From Pohlia nutans (lineage: Eukaryota > Streptophyta > Bryopsida > Bryales > Mniaceae): a stretch of DNA of 64,000 nt. The stretch lies in assembly GCA_022496805.1 (NCBI GenBank), contig CM040103.1:10124001-10188000 (forward strand). Direction: 5' to 3'. The notes under the pieces are model-generated. The model did no database searches. It was not told the origin of the DNA and saw only the letters and a program-made list of their open reading frames with translations. Every line of letters begins with the position of its first letter. Within the stretch, counting starts at the first letter, position 1. Shown here piece by piece: positions 12,000 to 22,425 of this stretch. A program made the position numbers and the translations under genes.

Positions 12000-12830
12000 A
12001 AGAATGGATAGAATCATCTATATACATATACATATATGTATATGTATAATCTCATCCATAAAATTATCTACTACAAGTCATTTTCATCAAAATATTGGTG
12101 ATTTCAGTATTTTTTCAATAAGATTTTGGTCATTTCATTCACTTTTTGTCTATTTTTAAGTGTGAAAGTAGCCACTCCTGAAACAAGATATGATTCTGAC
12201 AAAAAATTGCCAAAATGTCTAAAGGCTGATTAGGTCCGGCTCACACTACGGATACCATCTAAGCCCAATTTATGCCAATAGTGGCCAAAGTACGTGCCAA
12301 AGTATTGGGCTTACATTATATATTAAAATACACAAAATGTCGTGTTCTCATTACTTGTTCAATATAATTGACAACCTCTCAAGGGAGAATGGATTTCCAT
12401 TCTCATCTAACCCAATTCTCTTCTGAGAGCCTGTCTCATTAACATCACAAAAGGAGTGCTACTATGTAAGCACTTTGGAGGGCAACGACTTTTGAAATTT
12501 GATTTTTATTGTGAAGCCCAAGAGGCTAATTTCTCGCTTTCTAGCAACGTGATTGATGAAATTCAACGGACTCTTGACCTTCAACCATGGTGCGAACCGC
12601 CCTTTGATTCTCTCCCAATAGCCAAATTCGTTTTGGAGAATTTTATTTGATTTTGGAAGTGACTACTTTCACACTAAAATTTTTGAGCAAACAAATGGAT
12701 GAAATGAACAAAGTCTTCTAAAAAGTTTCTTCTAAAATTTCCAATATTTGGATAAAAGTGCCTTATAATTTTATGGATGGGTATATGTATGTACGTACGT
12801 ATATATATACGTACATCTACCAACGGGAAA
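12000..12830. mobile_element. Fold-back element with about 180-bp inverted arms
   Basis: The left arm (about 12005-12178) and the right arm (about 12655-12830) are inverted copies. Both carry a 'tatacatatacatat'/'tacgtacgtatatat' stretch, 'ccataaaatta', 'atattgg', 'gtcatttcat'/'gttcatttcat' and 'gtgaaagta'. The core between the arms holds a second element (12236-12608). The outer ends and target duplication could not be fixed. Confidence 0.65.
12236..12608 (+). mobile_element. Tourist-like MITE nested in the fold-back element
   Basis: Left end GGTCCGGCTCACACTACGG pairs imperfectly with the right end CCATGGTGCGAACCGCCC. The interior ('ttttgaagggcgacaacttttg'-like, 'tcaacggactcttgacctt') matches the better preserved copy at 34657-35020, which has TTA target duplications. 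Here the flanks are TTA on the left and TTT on the right. Confidence 0.6.
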
Positions 12831-14519
12831 AAACAATTAAAAATAAATGGCTGCCCCCAATCAGTGATGCCCCTTGGTATTGTCCAATCCCATCAACAAA
12901 TTTTCTAATCTGACTAGTCAGAGACATTGCTTTTGTGCTCCAGACAAACTCCCAAACACATTAATTGTGTCTAGTCACATTAATTGGGACCTTGAATTCT
13001 ACTGGATAAGTTATCATAATAATATTAATTTAGTCAATCTTGAAAGTGTGTTTTTCTTTTGTGGCCCTCAAGTGTCTATGGTTTCCAACTTGATCCCAAG
13101 TGGTCTTGGATAAGACTTATCCCTTAAGTTGGGACATTTCATAACTTAAATAGAAAGGCGGAGTATTTTTGAGTTTTGACCTCAAAATATAAAAGTAATT
13201 TACATTTTAAAAATGTAAGTGCATACTAATCTTGTCGTGAATGATATTTGAAAAAATTTATAAAAATGTTTCTCCATTATTAACTATTCATGGTCAGAGT
13301 AGTTTGAAAATTGAGAAAATTAAGCACAAGGAGCTTAATATGTTCTTTAAGGTTTAAATGTGCAATAAATATGTGTTTTGTAGTTTTTTGAAGTTCTCAT
13401 CAAAAAATATTGTGTTATGCAATAATCTATATAGTCAAAATTTCAAAAACAAATCACAAATATTTGACAAATCAATTTTAAAACGGTTCACCTTGAAAAT
13501 CCACACTACAAAAATGCATGACACATTAAAAATCATGGATGAAATCTATACATTGTTCAAAAAATGAATATCTGAGCAGTTGAGAGTTAAGACATGGAAC
13601 CTACGTGCAATTCATATTATCTGAATTATAGTTTGGTTGAGTTTTGTTTTCAACTCAACCATAAGCGCAAAGTTTGATTACAAAACTAAAGTCAAAAGAT
13701 AGGCCCAAGTGGGTTGATTTTTCAACTAATATGTCTCTACCCAACTAGGAAACTTACATCTATACCTTTCAATGCATTCAATGCCTACAACACTAGGGAA
13801 TTTACGTCAAGTTTTACATCTTATTGTAACTTCAGTTTCTAGATTTTTAATTATTTTAACGTATCAAAGACTAAATGATACATTACATCATAATAGCCCA
13901 TTTTGTTTTTAAACATAATAAAAATTACAATTATAACTTGAATTGTAACAAGTTTACTCTTGTACACGTAAGGTACCATATACGGAATATATTTTTAATG
14001 TATACTACTACATCATATTTGAGTAATTGGATAATTGCCAATAGAATATAAACATCTACGATACCCTTCCAATAACATTGTTGATTTTGTACATAAAAAT
14101 AATACCGCATTTGCAAAATTAGTCCCATTAAGAGACACTTTATATAAACTCCAAACTACTGTTTCGTTAAGTTGAATCATATCAGTTCATGTATCAATTT
14201 CAAATTGAATTATGAATGTTTTAAAATTAATTTTAAAAAAAAACCTCTAATTTAAATGGAAATAAATAAGTTTTACAAAACTTATTGACAAAATTTGCAC
14301 ATGAACGTGAAAACCTGTAGAAAAAGGATATTTAGGGGGAAATTATGAAATAATACGGAAAATTCTTAAAATATAGATCAAACTTTATAAAAGTTTTAAT
14401 AGAATCCAATAATATTTTGTGTATAATTTCCAAAATGAATTTATTTGGAGTTATTTTGAAAACACATACTTTTAATTTAAATGGTGAATAAAGTTATTCA
14501 AAAAGTTGAGACATTGTAG
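12831..14519. other. AT-rich gene-free DNA with one family 2 end fragment
   Basis: Positions 13491-13586 hold the inverted left end of a family 2 element ('ccacactacaaaaatgcatga', 'gaaatctatacattgttc', 'gagcagttgagag') followed by TTAA at 13587-13590. The remainder is AT-rich with no recognised gene or RNA. Confidence 0.45.
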
Positions 14520-15345
14520 TTTGTGTGCTAGACCCTCTTTTCACCCTTGAAATAATTTTTTTTGTCACATCTTTCCATTTAGAAGGAGCCAAACCATTTT
14601 CTTTCGGAGACTGTGGGGTTGATATGGGGGCACTTGGAGATTCGACTATGGGAACTCAAGTGTACCTTGAGGAAGCTTCTCGATCTTGCTTTAATAAGGT
14701 AGTAGATTCAAATCTCTATGACAACACAAAGCCTTGCGATCGTTGGAAATGAAAGGAGCCAAAAACGTTTTTTTTGCCTTTCAAGCTAAAATATTTGGTT
14801 TTGTCTTATCTTTCCTCTTGTGGAATTTTTTGCTCAACTTTACAGATAGCTCTAATGGGTTGCCTACAAAGAGTTCTCAATTTGGAAAAAAATGGCAAAA
14901 AAGACATTAGAGTTATTTGTAAAGTCAACATAAGGTAGTTTGTATGCAATATGGAGTTTTTGCCTTTGATGTAGCTCTTTTTTGACACCCACTTACACAA
15001 GCCACCAACGTCCTTCTTTTGGAAGGAACATGGAGTTGGTGTGGAGGTACGAAGAGATTCCTCTATGGGAACTCAAACTAGGTTCGGGGGAACTTCTCTT
15101 GGACCTTTGGATTGGGAGGTTCAAGATTCAAATCTCCTTTACAACGCATTATTTTTTGATCAGTGGGAAAATAGGGCTAATACTCATTTTCTCCGCCTTT
15201 TAAGCTTAAAAAAAAAACTAGTTTTGCCTTGTCTTTCATCTCGTGGATTTTCTTTGTGCTCGACTGTACATATAACTCTACTGATCACCGATTCACACTA
15301 AAAAGCTCTAGCACTTGCGTAGAGTTCTTGGAATGCTAAAAGGTA
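14520..15345. repeat. Tandem duplication of an about 420-bp segment
   Basis: 14520-14945 and 14946-15345 align in order: 'ggagattc-tatgggaactcaa', 'agattcaaatctc', 'tgcctttcaagct'/'cgccttttaagct', 'gtcttatctttcctcttgtgga'/'gtctttcatctcgtgga', 'gctcaactttacagatagctcta'/'gctcgactgtacatataactcta'. Partial open frames in both copies (75-86 aa) suggest decayed coding DNA, not identified. Confidence 0.7.
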
Positions 15346-15831
15346 AATTTATAAAATAATATACAATTTCTTGCAGTGTCAGAGCCTTGTCTCTTCCTGC
15401 TTTTGGCCGACGCATATGCGTTCGTAGAGCCCAAATTTCTTGCGGCACCCAAAATATGTAGGAGCTTGTATATGTCAAGTTAAAAACAAGTAGCTAGTTG
15501 CGGAGTCTTTGCCTTAGTGTTTACCCCAAATTTATTTTACAGATTCTTTTTGCCGTCCAGGCACGTAACTCTTGATAACTCCTAGAAAAAAAAAATTCCG
15601 TAGTCTCTCCCCTAGTGGAGTAGAGACAATAAAATAACAGGAGCACACTGAGGTAACTATATCTAAAAGCGACCATTTCCTTAAACCGTCCATAGCTCAA
15701 TCTTCCATGATAAGTAGATTTGACACCCTATTGTTGACGAGAATGTGCACAATCTGAACACCAAAGTTTAGGGTCGCTTTAAGGTCAACCTATAATCAAC
15801 ACTTTGAAAATTCATAACTTATTCATACAAT
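15346..15831. other. Gene-free stretch
   Basis: Mixed composition with no supported coding segment or element boundary. Confidence 0.35.
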
Positions 15832-16233
15832 AGAGAATTTCGCAAACTCTCTAGATCAGTGATCCAGAGATGCATCTTCTATCCCGTATAATTGAGATAT
15901 CCGAATATTCCCTCACTCAAGCCCAAGAGTGGTGTGCCGGCCTAAGAATAGGAACCATAAGGCTCTTGGGGGCCACGAGGTCCGCGGTTCAAACCTTGGC
16001 GGCAACTATTATTGAACCTTGTGGTGCATTAATGGGCGGGCTCCGGCGGCATACTCGGCGGCGCGCCTCGACATGGGAGCAAACTCACTCATCCTACTTT
16101 ACTTACCGCAAATATAACTCATCCGGTTTTTATTTTTGGAGCCCGACACTCCTACTTTTAATTTCCCATGAGCCAGAATCTTTACTGACGCAGTACCGGA
16201 AGCCTGAGATTTCAGGACTTTACGAATTTCTCT
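15832..16233 (+). mobile_element. MITE with 15-bp terminal inverted repeats, copy 1 (402 bp)
   Basis: The ends AGAGAATTTCGCAAA and TTTACGAATTTCTCT are inverted repeats with one mismatch, and AAT flanks both sides (15829-15831 and 16234-16236). A second copy lies at 30311-30708. The GC-rich centre is well conserved between copies, including 'ggctcttgggRgccacgagg' and a GGTTCAAACC word resembling a tRNA B box, followed by 'cctactttta' and 'acgcagtaccggaagc'. Open frames across it are not conserved between copies. Confidence 0.75.
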
Positions 16234-16299
16234 AATGTCCAAATAATGCATGCTAAGGAATCCTCTTGAACTTGCTATTAAGACCCACAGCAAATATTT

Positions 16300-16960
16300 T
16301 TTATTTTATGTGTGTAAATAGGCCCAGTTGGTAAGGTGAACGCTTCAAGATATAGTTACCTTATAGCTAACAAAAAAACCTACTCGACGTACACAGAATC
16401 TCCACCGCACTCGCGTTGGGTGCCTAGTGAGAATGGGGTACGATCAAAATTGCACTTGCAGCACACTAATCGAACAGGCACCACTAATTAATCCATAAAT
16501 GGCCTTGCAAAACATGTGGCCATGGTGAATGGAAAATGCCATCAAACTCCTGTGCTGCCTGCGCACTTTCTTTGCAGGCATGAATAATGCTATTGATAGC
16601 GGGGCATTGCCACACGCACTTTCCAATCCAGACCCAATGACAACAATTCCTCCTCCAAAAAGAAACCCGGAAAGGGAATCTGGTTTTGTCCCTAGCGACC
16701 CCATCCATGGCCTTTTTTCTAAATTCATCCATGGCGTGGATAAACCTCCGTCCGTCCCTCGTTGTTGCAATGTGGATCATCATTGCCTCACTGGTATTGT
16801 TGGAGGATCTGAGTCATGCGCTCCCTTGGATGATGTCTGTCGGATAAAATTGGCCTCAGACGCAGCAGAATGAGCAATTTAGTGGTGGGGTTAATTTTAG
16901 TGTGGCTCCAGACAATAAAAATCTGGAAAACGGCCGTGTTTGCGCAGCCTCACCTAGTAA
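16300..16960. other. GC-balanced unique segment with overlapping open frames
   Basis: Base composition is less AT-rich than the surroundings. A plus-strand frame (16529-16873, 114 aa) and minus-strand frames (16444-16770, 16484-16783) overlap antisense, and none carries a domain I recognise. This could be part of an unrecognised gene or a gene relic. A GGCCCAGTTGGTAAGG word at 16321 resembles a tRNA A box, but no B box follows. Confidence 0.3.
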
Positions 16961-17057
16961 GTTATTTCCTGCAGTCGCTCTTCTGTGAGAGCAGTGACTT
17001 ATTTATTTACTTTTTTTTAATCAATTTTCTCAAGTCGTAAGCTTTTTTTCACTATAT

Positions 17058-17352
17058 TCTGGTGATACTCGGGTGATACTCGGGTGATACTCGGGGTGAT
17101 ACTTGGAAGTGATACTTGGGGGATACTTGGGAGTGATACTTGGGGGTACTTGGGAGTGATACTTGGGGGTACTTGGGAGTGATACTTGGGGGATACTTGG
17201 GAGTGATACTTGGGGGTACTTGGGAGTGATACTTAGGGGATACTTGGGTGATACTTGGGGTGATACATGAGTGATACTTGGTGTTACCATGACGATACTT
17301 GGTGTTGATACTATGATAATACTTGGTATTACCATGATGATACTTGGGTAAT
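17058..17352. repeat. Minisatellite of 'gatacttggg' units
   Basis: About 24 repeats of 11-14 bp ('tgatacttgggag', 'tacttggggg') are arranged as partly regular doublets. The minus-strand frame 17030-17380 (Pro/Ser/Tyr-rich) is created by the repeat. A paralogous locus at about 29055-29165 shares the flanks ('actatattctggtgatact' and 'cctaagtatttggctattttt') but has only one or two units. Confidence 0.9.
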
Positions 17353-17647
17353 ACACTAGTAGAAAAGGTTTCACTGCCAAGGGAGATGCCCTAGCAAGTG
17401 GTACCCGATTCCATACATGTACAATGATTTTGCCTGTGAATCTCTCTTGGGAGCACTTCCATTTCTAGTAGTAAATACTTAGGCAAAATTTTGCTACTAA
17501 CTTATTTTTTTCCTAAGTATTTGGCTATTTTTCCTTTCATACTTTCATTAAGTCAAGAATTTTGACCTTCTCAGAAAGTTAATCAAGTTATTTGGGATGT
17601 TGTGGTTAATCACAAGTGCACGGCGTGGCTTTGTACCTTTAAGTTAA

Positions 17648-18216
17648 CCCCTAAATGCCTAAAGCCCTCTCCAAATTTGGCAATTTTACAAAGATGCATC
17701 ATAAAATGCAACCTTGAGGGATATTTTGAACTTGATGAATGAATAAATGTTGTACATTAAGAATTTTGGATTCTATCCATATAGTTAGATCTATGATTGC
17801 TATTACCAATAATTTTGTATAAAATTTGAAACGTGAAATTCAAAATTATTTTGTAATTCAATTATGAATAAGATATTGACAATCTACAGATTAATTTTTT
17901 TGTGATTGGTTGAAACGTAATACTCTAAGTGTAGTGGTTTTTGGAGAATTTTTGGTTGCTTAATTTTATGAGTTGACTTTTTTTAGAGCACTATTACACT
18001 GAAATCTTCAAAATTTTGGTTGAATGACTACAACATGAAATGAAGCATAATAAATTTGCAAATCATCCCCTTTTTAATCGGATCACATATGCACGAAGCT
18101 AACGTCCCATGGAATCTACAGTAAAAATCCTACACTACAAAAATGCATGATGAATGAGAAATTTTAGATGAAATCTGTACATCGTCCAAAAAATGGACGC
18201 TTAGGCAGTTAGGGGG
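17648..18216 (-). mobile_element. TTAA-flanked MITE, family 2, complete, inverted (569 bp)
   Basis: Starts CCCCTAAATGCCTAAAG after TTAA (17644-17647) and ends GCTTAGGCAGTTAGGGGG before TTAA (18217-18220). It is the reverse complement of the 10748-11326 subtype, with 'gtacatcgtccaaaaaatgg' near its right end. Confidence 0.88.
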
Positions 18217-18534
18217 TTAATGAAGCAAGTTCATTGACCAGCTCGATTATGACTGGTGTAGGAATGTCACGTTTGCTACTAAGGCCGACATGAAAGTTTA
18301 CTGGAGCCCTCATAAGCCCAATATTGATAACTTTAACGAGCTGGTTTCTTTCTCTTTGCGACGGTGATCCATTTTGGTTCTGGTGATGTGTATTTTGTTC
18401 TTTGCAATAAAATGTGTGTCATTTTTTTTAAAACGAAATCAAATTAAAATAAAATATAAAAAATAACCTTTCATTACAATTGCCACTGTCACAATTGGGC
18501 TTTTTAAAGCTGAAAATCACTGCTGACGAGAGAG

Positions 18535-19139
18535 AATGGACGAGTTTGAGTTTGCTGCTATTCCTCTAAGTTAAAATAGGGTTGGATAACCTATTACCAC
18601 CAACTTAAGCAATCTAGCCTATTTTTGGCAGTGCTAGATTCCCAAAAAAATATGACTGCATTCGAAATAGGTTTTGATGAGGATTGCAAAATTTGCAACA
18701 TCTAATTCGCATTTGTCAATTTTATACAAAATTCCAAAGTGGAAAGCAACCTTTTACCCATACATCACATACCAATTTCCTAAGTTCACACTTTGTTGTT
18801 CCTAGATCCGCTCATGAGCTAACCCAAAACCACCAGCTATTTCTTCGCAATTCTTGGCATGCCATTGGTCTACTTGAATAGTGAAATTGGTGGTTTTGGG
18901 TCTCAATTGTGGTGGCTCCAAGAAAGTTGTACCTGTCATAAATGGGGGAGGTGGTGGTAATAGGTTATCCAACCCTAAGCACTAATAGAGTCATGATGGG
19001 TACCCAGGGATTTTTTTTCCTTGCAAATTATATTATATTATATTATATATTTTTAACTAAAACTTGAACCTGCGGCTAAGAGCACAAGTAGCATGATAGA
19101 GCAACGGGAGCCAACACTTTTGTTTTTTTCTTTTCTTTT

Positions 19140-19188
<49 letters not shown>

Positions 19189-19200
19189 AGTGAAACCAAT
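18535..19200. repeat. Dispersed repeat copy carrying a nested MITE
   Basis: The flanking parts match 30818-31018: 'gacgagtttgagtttgctgct', 'catgatgggtacc-agggatttttttt', 'cttgaacYtgcggctaagag', 'gagcaaYgggagYcaacactttt' and 'gagtgaaaccaat'. The copy is split by an element at 18579-18975 that is absent from the 30.8-kb copy. A (TA)n run of about 40 bp lies at 19144-19184. Confidence 0.75.
18579..18975 (+). mobile_element. MITE with about 24-bp TIR and TA flanks (397 bp)
   Basis: The left end GGGTTGGATAACCTATTAC is the exact inverse of the right end GTAATAGGTTATCCAACCC, extending a few bases inward (ACCACC). TA lies on both sides (18577-18578 and 18976-18977). A diverged relative is at 40816-41176. 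The interior contains 'ttgatgaggattg', 'atgccattggtctacttg' and 'tggctccaagaaagttgta'. Confidence 0.85.
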
Positions 19201-19204
19201 CCAT

Positions 19205-19860
19205 GTAGGGTCTATCACCATGGAATCATGCTTTATATATCACATTTGATTTTGCCACTATAAATAAGATAAGTATTCAATTTTAAATTTTGAGAAGATG
19301 AAGCCATGTGTTTACTACAAAATCATTATTATTTTTCATAATTTTTGGTCAAAATTTGAAATTATTATGATTTTTTTAAGTGATTTGAAAGAAAATTCAT
19401 ATCAATTACAAAATGTACTAAAAAATTTCGACTTTTTTCTTACCAAGGGTGGAAATCACATTGAAGAACATTATAGTAAATGAACATCTGTGTATCTAAA
19501 TTTAGGTTTTTGGCTACACCATGGTAGACAGATAGAAGCTCCAATCCTCTTTCAAAGCCGGCGTGAATAAAGTGTATGTTGGTAATGGTAATAACCCACT
19601 GCCCATTGGAAAAACCATAGAAATTCATGTTGAATTTGTTACTCTGATAAAAAACATTCAAGCTTTAGAGTTTTTGAAAAAAATTCAAAGTGGAGTAAAA
19701 ACTAGACTTGATAGGCTTTATTTTATTAGTTAGTTAAACTCAAATGCAATAAAACTCATTTTCATGGCCTAAGTATAGTTTAAATAGAAAATAGAGAAAA
19801 ATTTCTAAATACATTACATGGAAAACCATTTTTACGACTCTTTTTGTAATTGGCAATGAT
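19205..19860 (+). mobile_element. Family 9 repeat, degraded copy
   Basis: Matches the element beginning at 25027: 'tctatcaccatggaatcatg', 'gaagatgaagccatgtgttta'-like, 'atgatttttttaagtgattt', 'tacgactctttttgta'. The TTAA/CCCC left end is missing here. A coding-remnant block (19500-19640) lies inside it. Confidence 0.5.
19500..19640 (-). pseudogene. Coding remnant, ITN-FIHAG family (copy 1)
   Basis: The minus strand reads GQWVITITNIHFIHAG followed by FERGLELLSVYHG. Related but differently broken readings occur at 53207-53320 (minus), 55225-55320 (plus) and 55660-55765 (plus). I do not recognise the parent protein. Conservation of amino-acid pattern across four diverged copies argues for a once-coding source. 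Confidence 0.5.
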
Positions 19861-20298
19861 ACGGTAGTCCCAAAGAATTGGAGTACAAATGGCATTCCTT
19901 TATCACTTAAAAAAGTGTATCTAAGTGAAGATTCTCTTTTGATTTAGTTTTTGAAAGAACGCTCAATTATACTGCTCTATTATGCTATGAGCATCTCTAC
20001 CAATGTTTGGTTACAGATTAGCTAGTTGAAATTCAGAATTGTCTATTTGAGTCAAAATCTTAGGAAAAATTGACTGATTGAAGGAAAAATCATAGAATTT
20101 TCTTGATATCTTTAAAGCCTAATAAAAAGAATGCTTTGAGAAACCGGTTGGTCCAATAAAATGTAGGATTTTAGCTAGCAAAATTATTCCATGGGCTATG
20201 TTCTCTACCGCAGGACACAAACAAATGGCCTTTCCTACATCAAAAAGAGGGGATGAGGACAACAATTTTTGGATGAAAAGCAAGCAATTAACCTTTAA

Positions 20299-20875
20299 CC
20301 CCTAAACGTTCTCACCCATTTCAAATTTGGCAGTTTTTCAAAAATGCATTATAAAATGCAACTAAGAGGGATATTTTCAACTTGATGAATGAATAAAAGT
20401 TGTACATTATGAATTTTAGATTCTATCCATACGGTTAGATTTGCAATTGCTATCATTAAAATTTGTGTATAAATTTTCAAACTTAAAATTTAGAGCTCTT
20501 TTGTAATATGATTATGAATAAGATATTCACAATTTAATAATGAATTTTTTTGGGATGGGTTGAAATGTAATACTTTGAGTGTAGTGATTTTTGGAGATTT
20601 TTTTGTTGCTTAATTTTAGTAATTGACTTTTTCAAGAGCACTTTTAGACTAAAATCTTTGAAATTTTGGGTGGAACACTACAATATGAAATGAGGCATAA
20701 AAATTTCACAAATCGTCTCCTTTTTAATTGGATCACACATGCACGAAACTAACTTCCCATAAAAGTTTCAGTAAAATATCCACACTCCAATAAGTGCATG
20801 ATGGATGAGTGAAATCGGAGTTCAAATCCGTACATCATGCAAAATATGCATGGTTGGGCTTAGCATGCGGGGCTA
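20299..20875 (-). mobile_element. TTAA-flanked MITE, family 2, inverted, right end damaged
   Basis: Starts CCCCTAAACGTTCTCACCC after TTAA (20295-20298). The family 2 interior is complete to 'gtacatcatgcaaaatatgcatggttggg'. The expected end (...TTAGGGG-TTAA) is replaced by a scrambled 'cttagcatgcggggct'. Confidence 0.75.
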
Positions 20876-20879
20876 TCAT

Positions 20880-21294
20880 TTGTAAAGTGTGGATCTTCAA
20901 AACAAGATATTGTGATTTTTAAAAAACAATAGAATCTATCTGTGTTAAGTTTCATTTTTAGTTCAAAAATGAGACCTTAAACATGATTTTCAAAAACAAG
21001 TAGAATCAAAGAATGGAAATCATACCATCTCATAGTGCGTGTCATTCCAAATTCATTACAACAACTAATTAATTAATTTGGTTGGTTTGGGATTTTAAAT
21101 TGAATTTCAAAAGAAAAGCTTAAAAATTTAATTACAATTTATTAATACCAAAATATGATAAATTCAACGGTACAAATGTGATCTTCACATTGACATTTAC
21201 AACTTGGCCTTTGTACATCAACTCCATTTTTGTTACTCATCAAACATTTTACAACGCATCTTCGAAATCAACGTTGAATCGTGACATTAATGGG
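20880..21294 (+). mobile_element. Family 3 TTAA element, left-truncated
   Basis: Matches the right three quarters of 31023-31563 ('tgtgttaagtttcat', 'gaccttaaacatgattttc', 'cataccatctc', 'tgatcttcacattgacattt'). It ends CATTAATGGG with TTAA at 21295-21298. Its left part is lost at the junction with the preceding family 2 copy. Confidence 0.7.
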
Positions 21295-21362
21295 TTAATA
21301 TAGTGAGTTGTAGGGGAGGGGTATTCAAGTGACCTACGCTCAAAATAAATAGCTCCCACTAA

Positions 21363-21515
21363 CCCTAAGTGATGGAATGACCATTTTATGGCCGTTGCCC
21401 TTTTTTTTGGTTGCCAAAGACGACAGAAGCAATTTTGTAAAAAATAAAAAAAGTTTATCAAGTAACAAATCAAGTCTACTTTCTAATACAATTTGAATCA
21501 TTTCGATTGAAGTTG
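21363..21515 (+). mobile_element. Family 1 TTAA element, left-end fragment
   Basis: Begins CCCTAAGTGATGGAATGACC, close to the start of 7611-8150, and continues through 'aagtctactttctaa' and 'tttgaatcatttcga'. Homology stops near 21515, so only about 150 bp survive. Confidence 0.6.
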
Positions 21516-22249
21516 AATAAAAAAAGACGGCTAAACTAGTTGTGCACGAGTTTGAAGACCACCAAGTTTTTACACACTTAATAATGAAAAAGACCACTAA
21601 GCTCTTCCATGCGTTATAACTATTTAGAGTGAAGAAATAAGAGTATATTAAAGCAAAACACGTGGTGTCTTATTCAAACACAACTTCTCTTTTAGGATAG
21701 CACAAAATTAGTGAATAAAGTTGTGGACCTTTGATCACAATTTAAGTTCATTTGGTGCTTGTAGAAATTGAAGTATGTAGAATTAATTCTTTGAACTAAA
21801 TGTAAAACCAATCACCTCATCCTCCTCCATTTTCAAAGTATAGAATTTAACCTTCAAACGATCGGATGATATTTGTTCTTGAAGAGTTTCTCAAACTCCC
21901 TATATGCTACTGGAACCGTTTCAGCGTTTGCCAAATGAGTAATTTTCTTCACCGAACTTACAATTCTCTATGTGTATCATAGTTCTTGTTGTTTCTAGTG
22001 ATGACAATTGAATAGTTGATGGACCATTTGGTTTTGAAAATTCTCCACTAACAAGCTCTAGTGATCCTCAACAATGAATTTTTGATGTAACAAAATTTTC
22101 CAACTTTGATAATTGGAGGGACCTACCAAATCTTTGCTTCTATATACGTAGATGAGTTATTTTCAAAAGACTCACACCAACAAACATAAGCAATGTCACG
22201 GACATAGAACCTTGAGATGGGTATTGCAAAGACTAGGCCTTAAAACTAG
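21516..22249. other. Gene-free stretch
   Basis: AT-rich DNA with no recognised gene, RNA or element end. Confidence 0.35.
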
Positions 22250-22261
22250 AGATATAATTAT

Positions 22262-22425
22262 TGTGTCCAAAACTAGTTAGTGATGGGTATTGCCTTAGTG
22301 ATGGATATTGCCACAGTGATACAATTATTGTGTGAAAACTAGTTCGTGATGGGTATTGCCACAGTGATACAATTATTGTGTGAAAACTAGTTCGTGATGG
22401 GTATTGCCACCGACATAGAACCTTC
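22262..22425. repeat. Tandem repeat, about 48-bp unit, 3 copies
   Basis: The phrase 'gtgatgggtattgcca', then 'cagtgatacaattattgtg', then 'aaactagttc' recurs at about 48-bp intervals, with a partial first unit. Confidence 0.85.

Noticed and set aside
15990..16000. B-box-like GGTTCAAACC in the 402-bp element
   Set aside because: The element has inverted termini and no A-box partner or poly-A tail, so a MITE is the better call than a SINE.
16321..16345. tRNA A-box-like word GGCCCAGTTGGTAAGG
   Set aside because: No B box at the right distance and no cloverleaf, so no tRNA or SINE was called.
16529..16873. 114-aa plus-strand frame in the GC-balanced 16.5-kb segment
   Set aside because: Overlaps antisense frames of similar size, has no recognised motif and no splice context; reported only as an unexplained segment.
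17030..17380. 116-aa Pro/Tyr/Ser-rich frame on the minus strand
   Set aside because: It is the translation of the minisatellite, not a gene.
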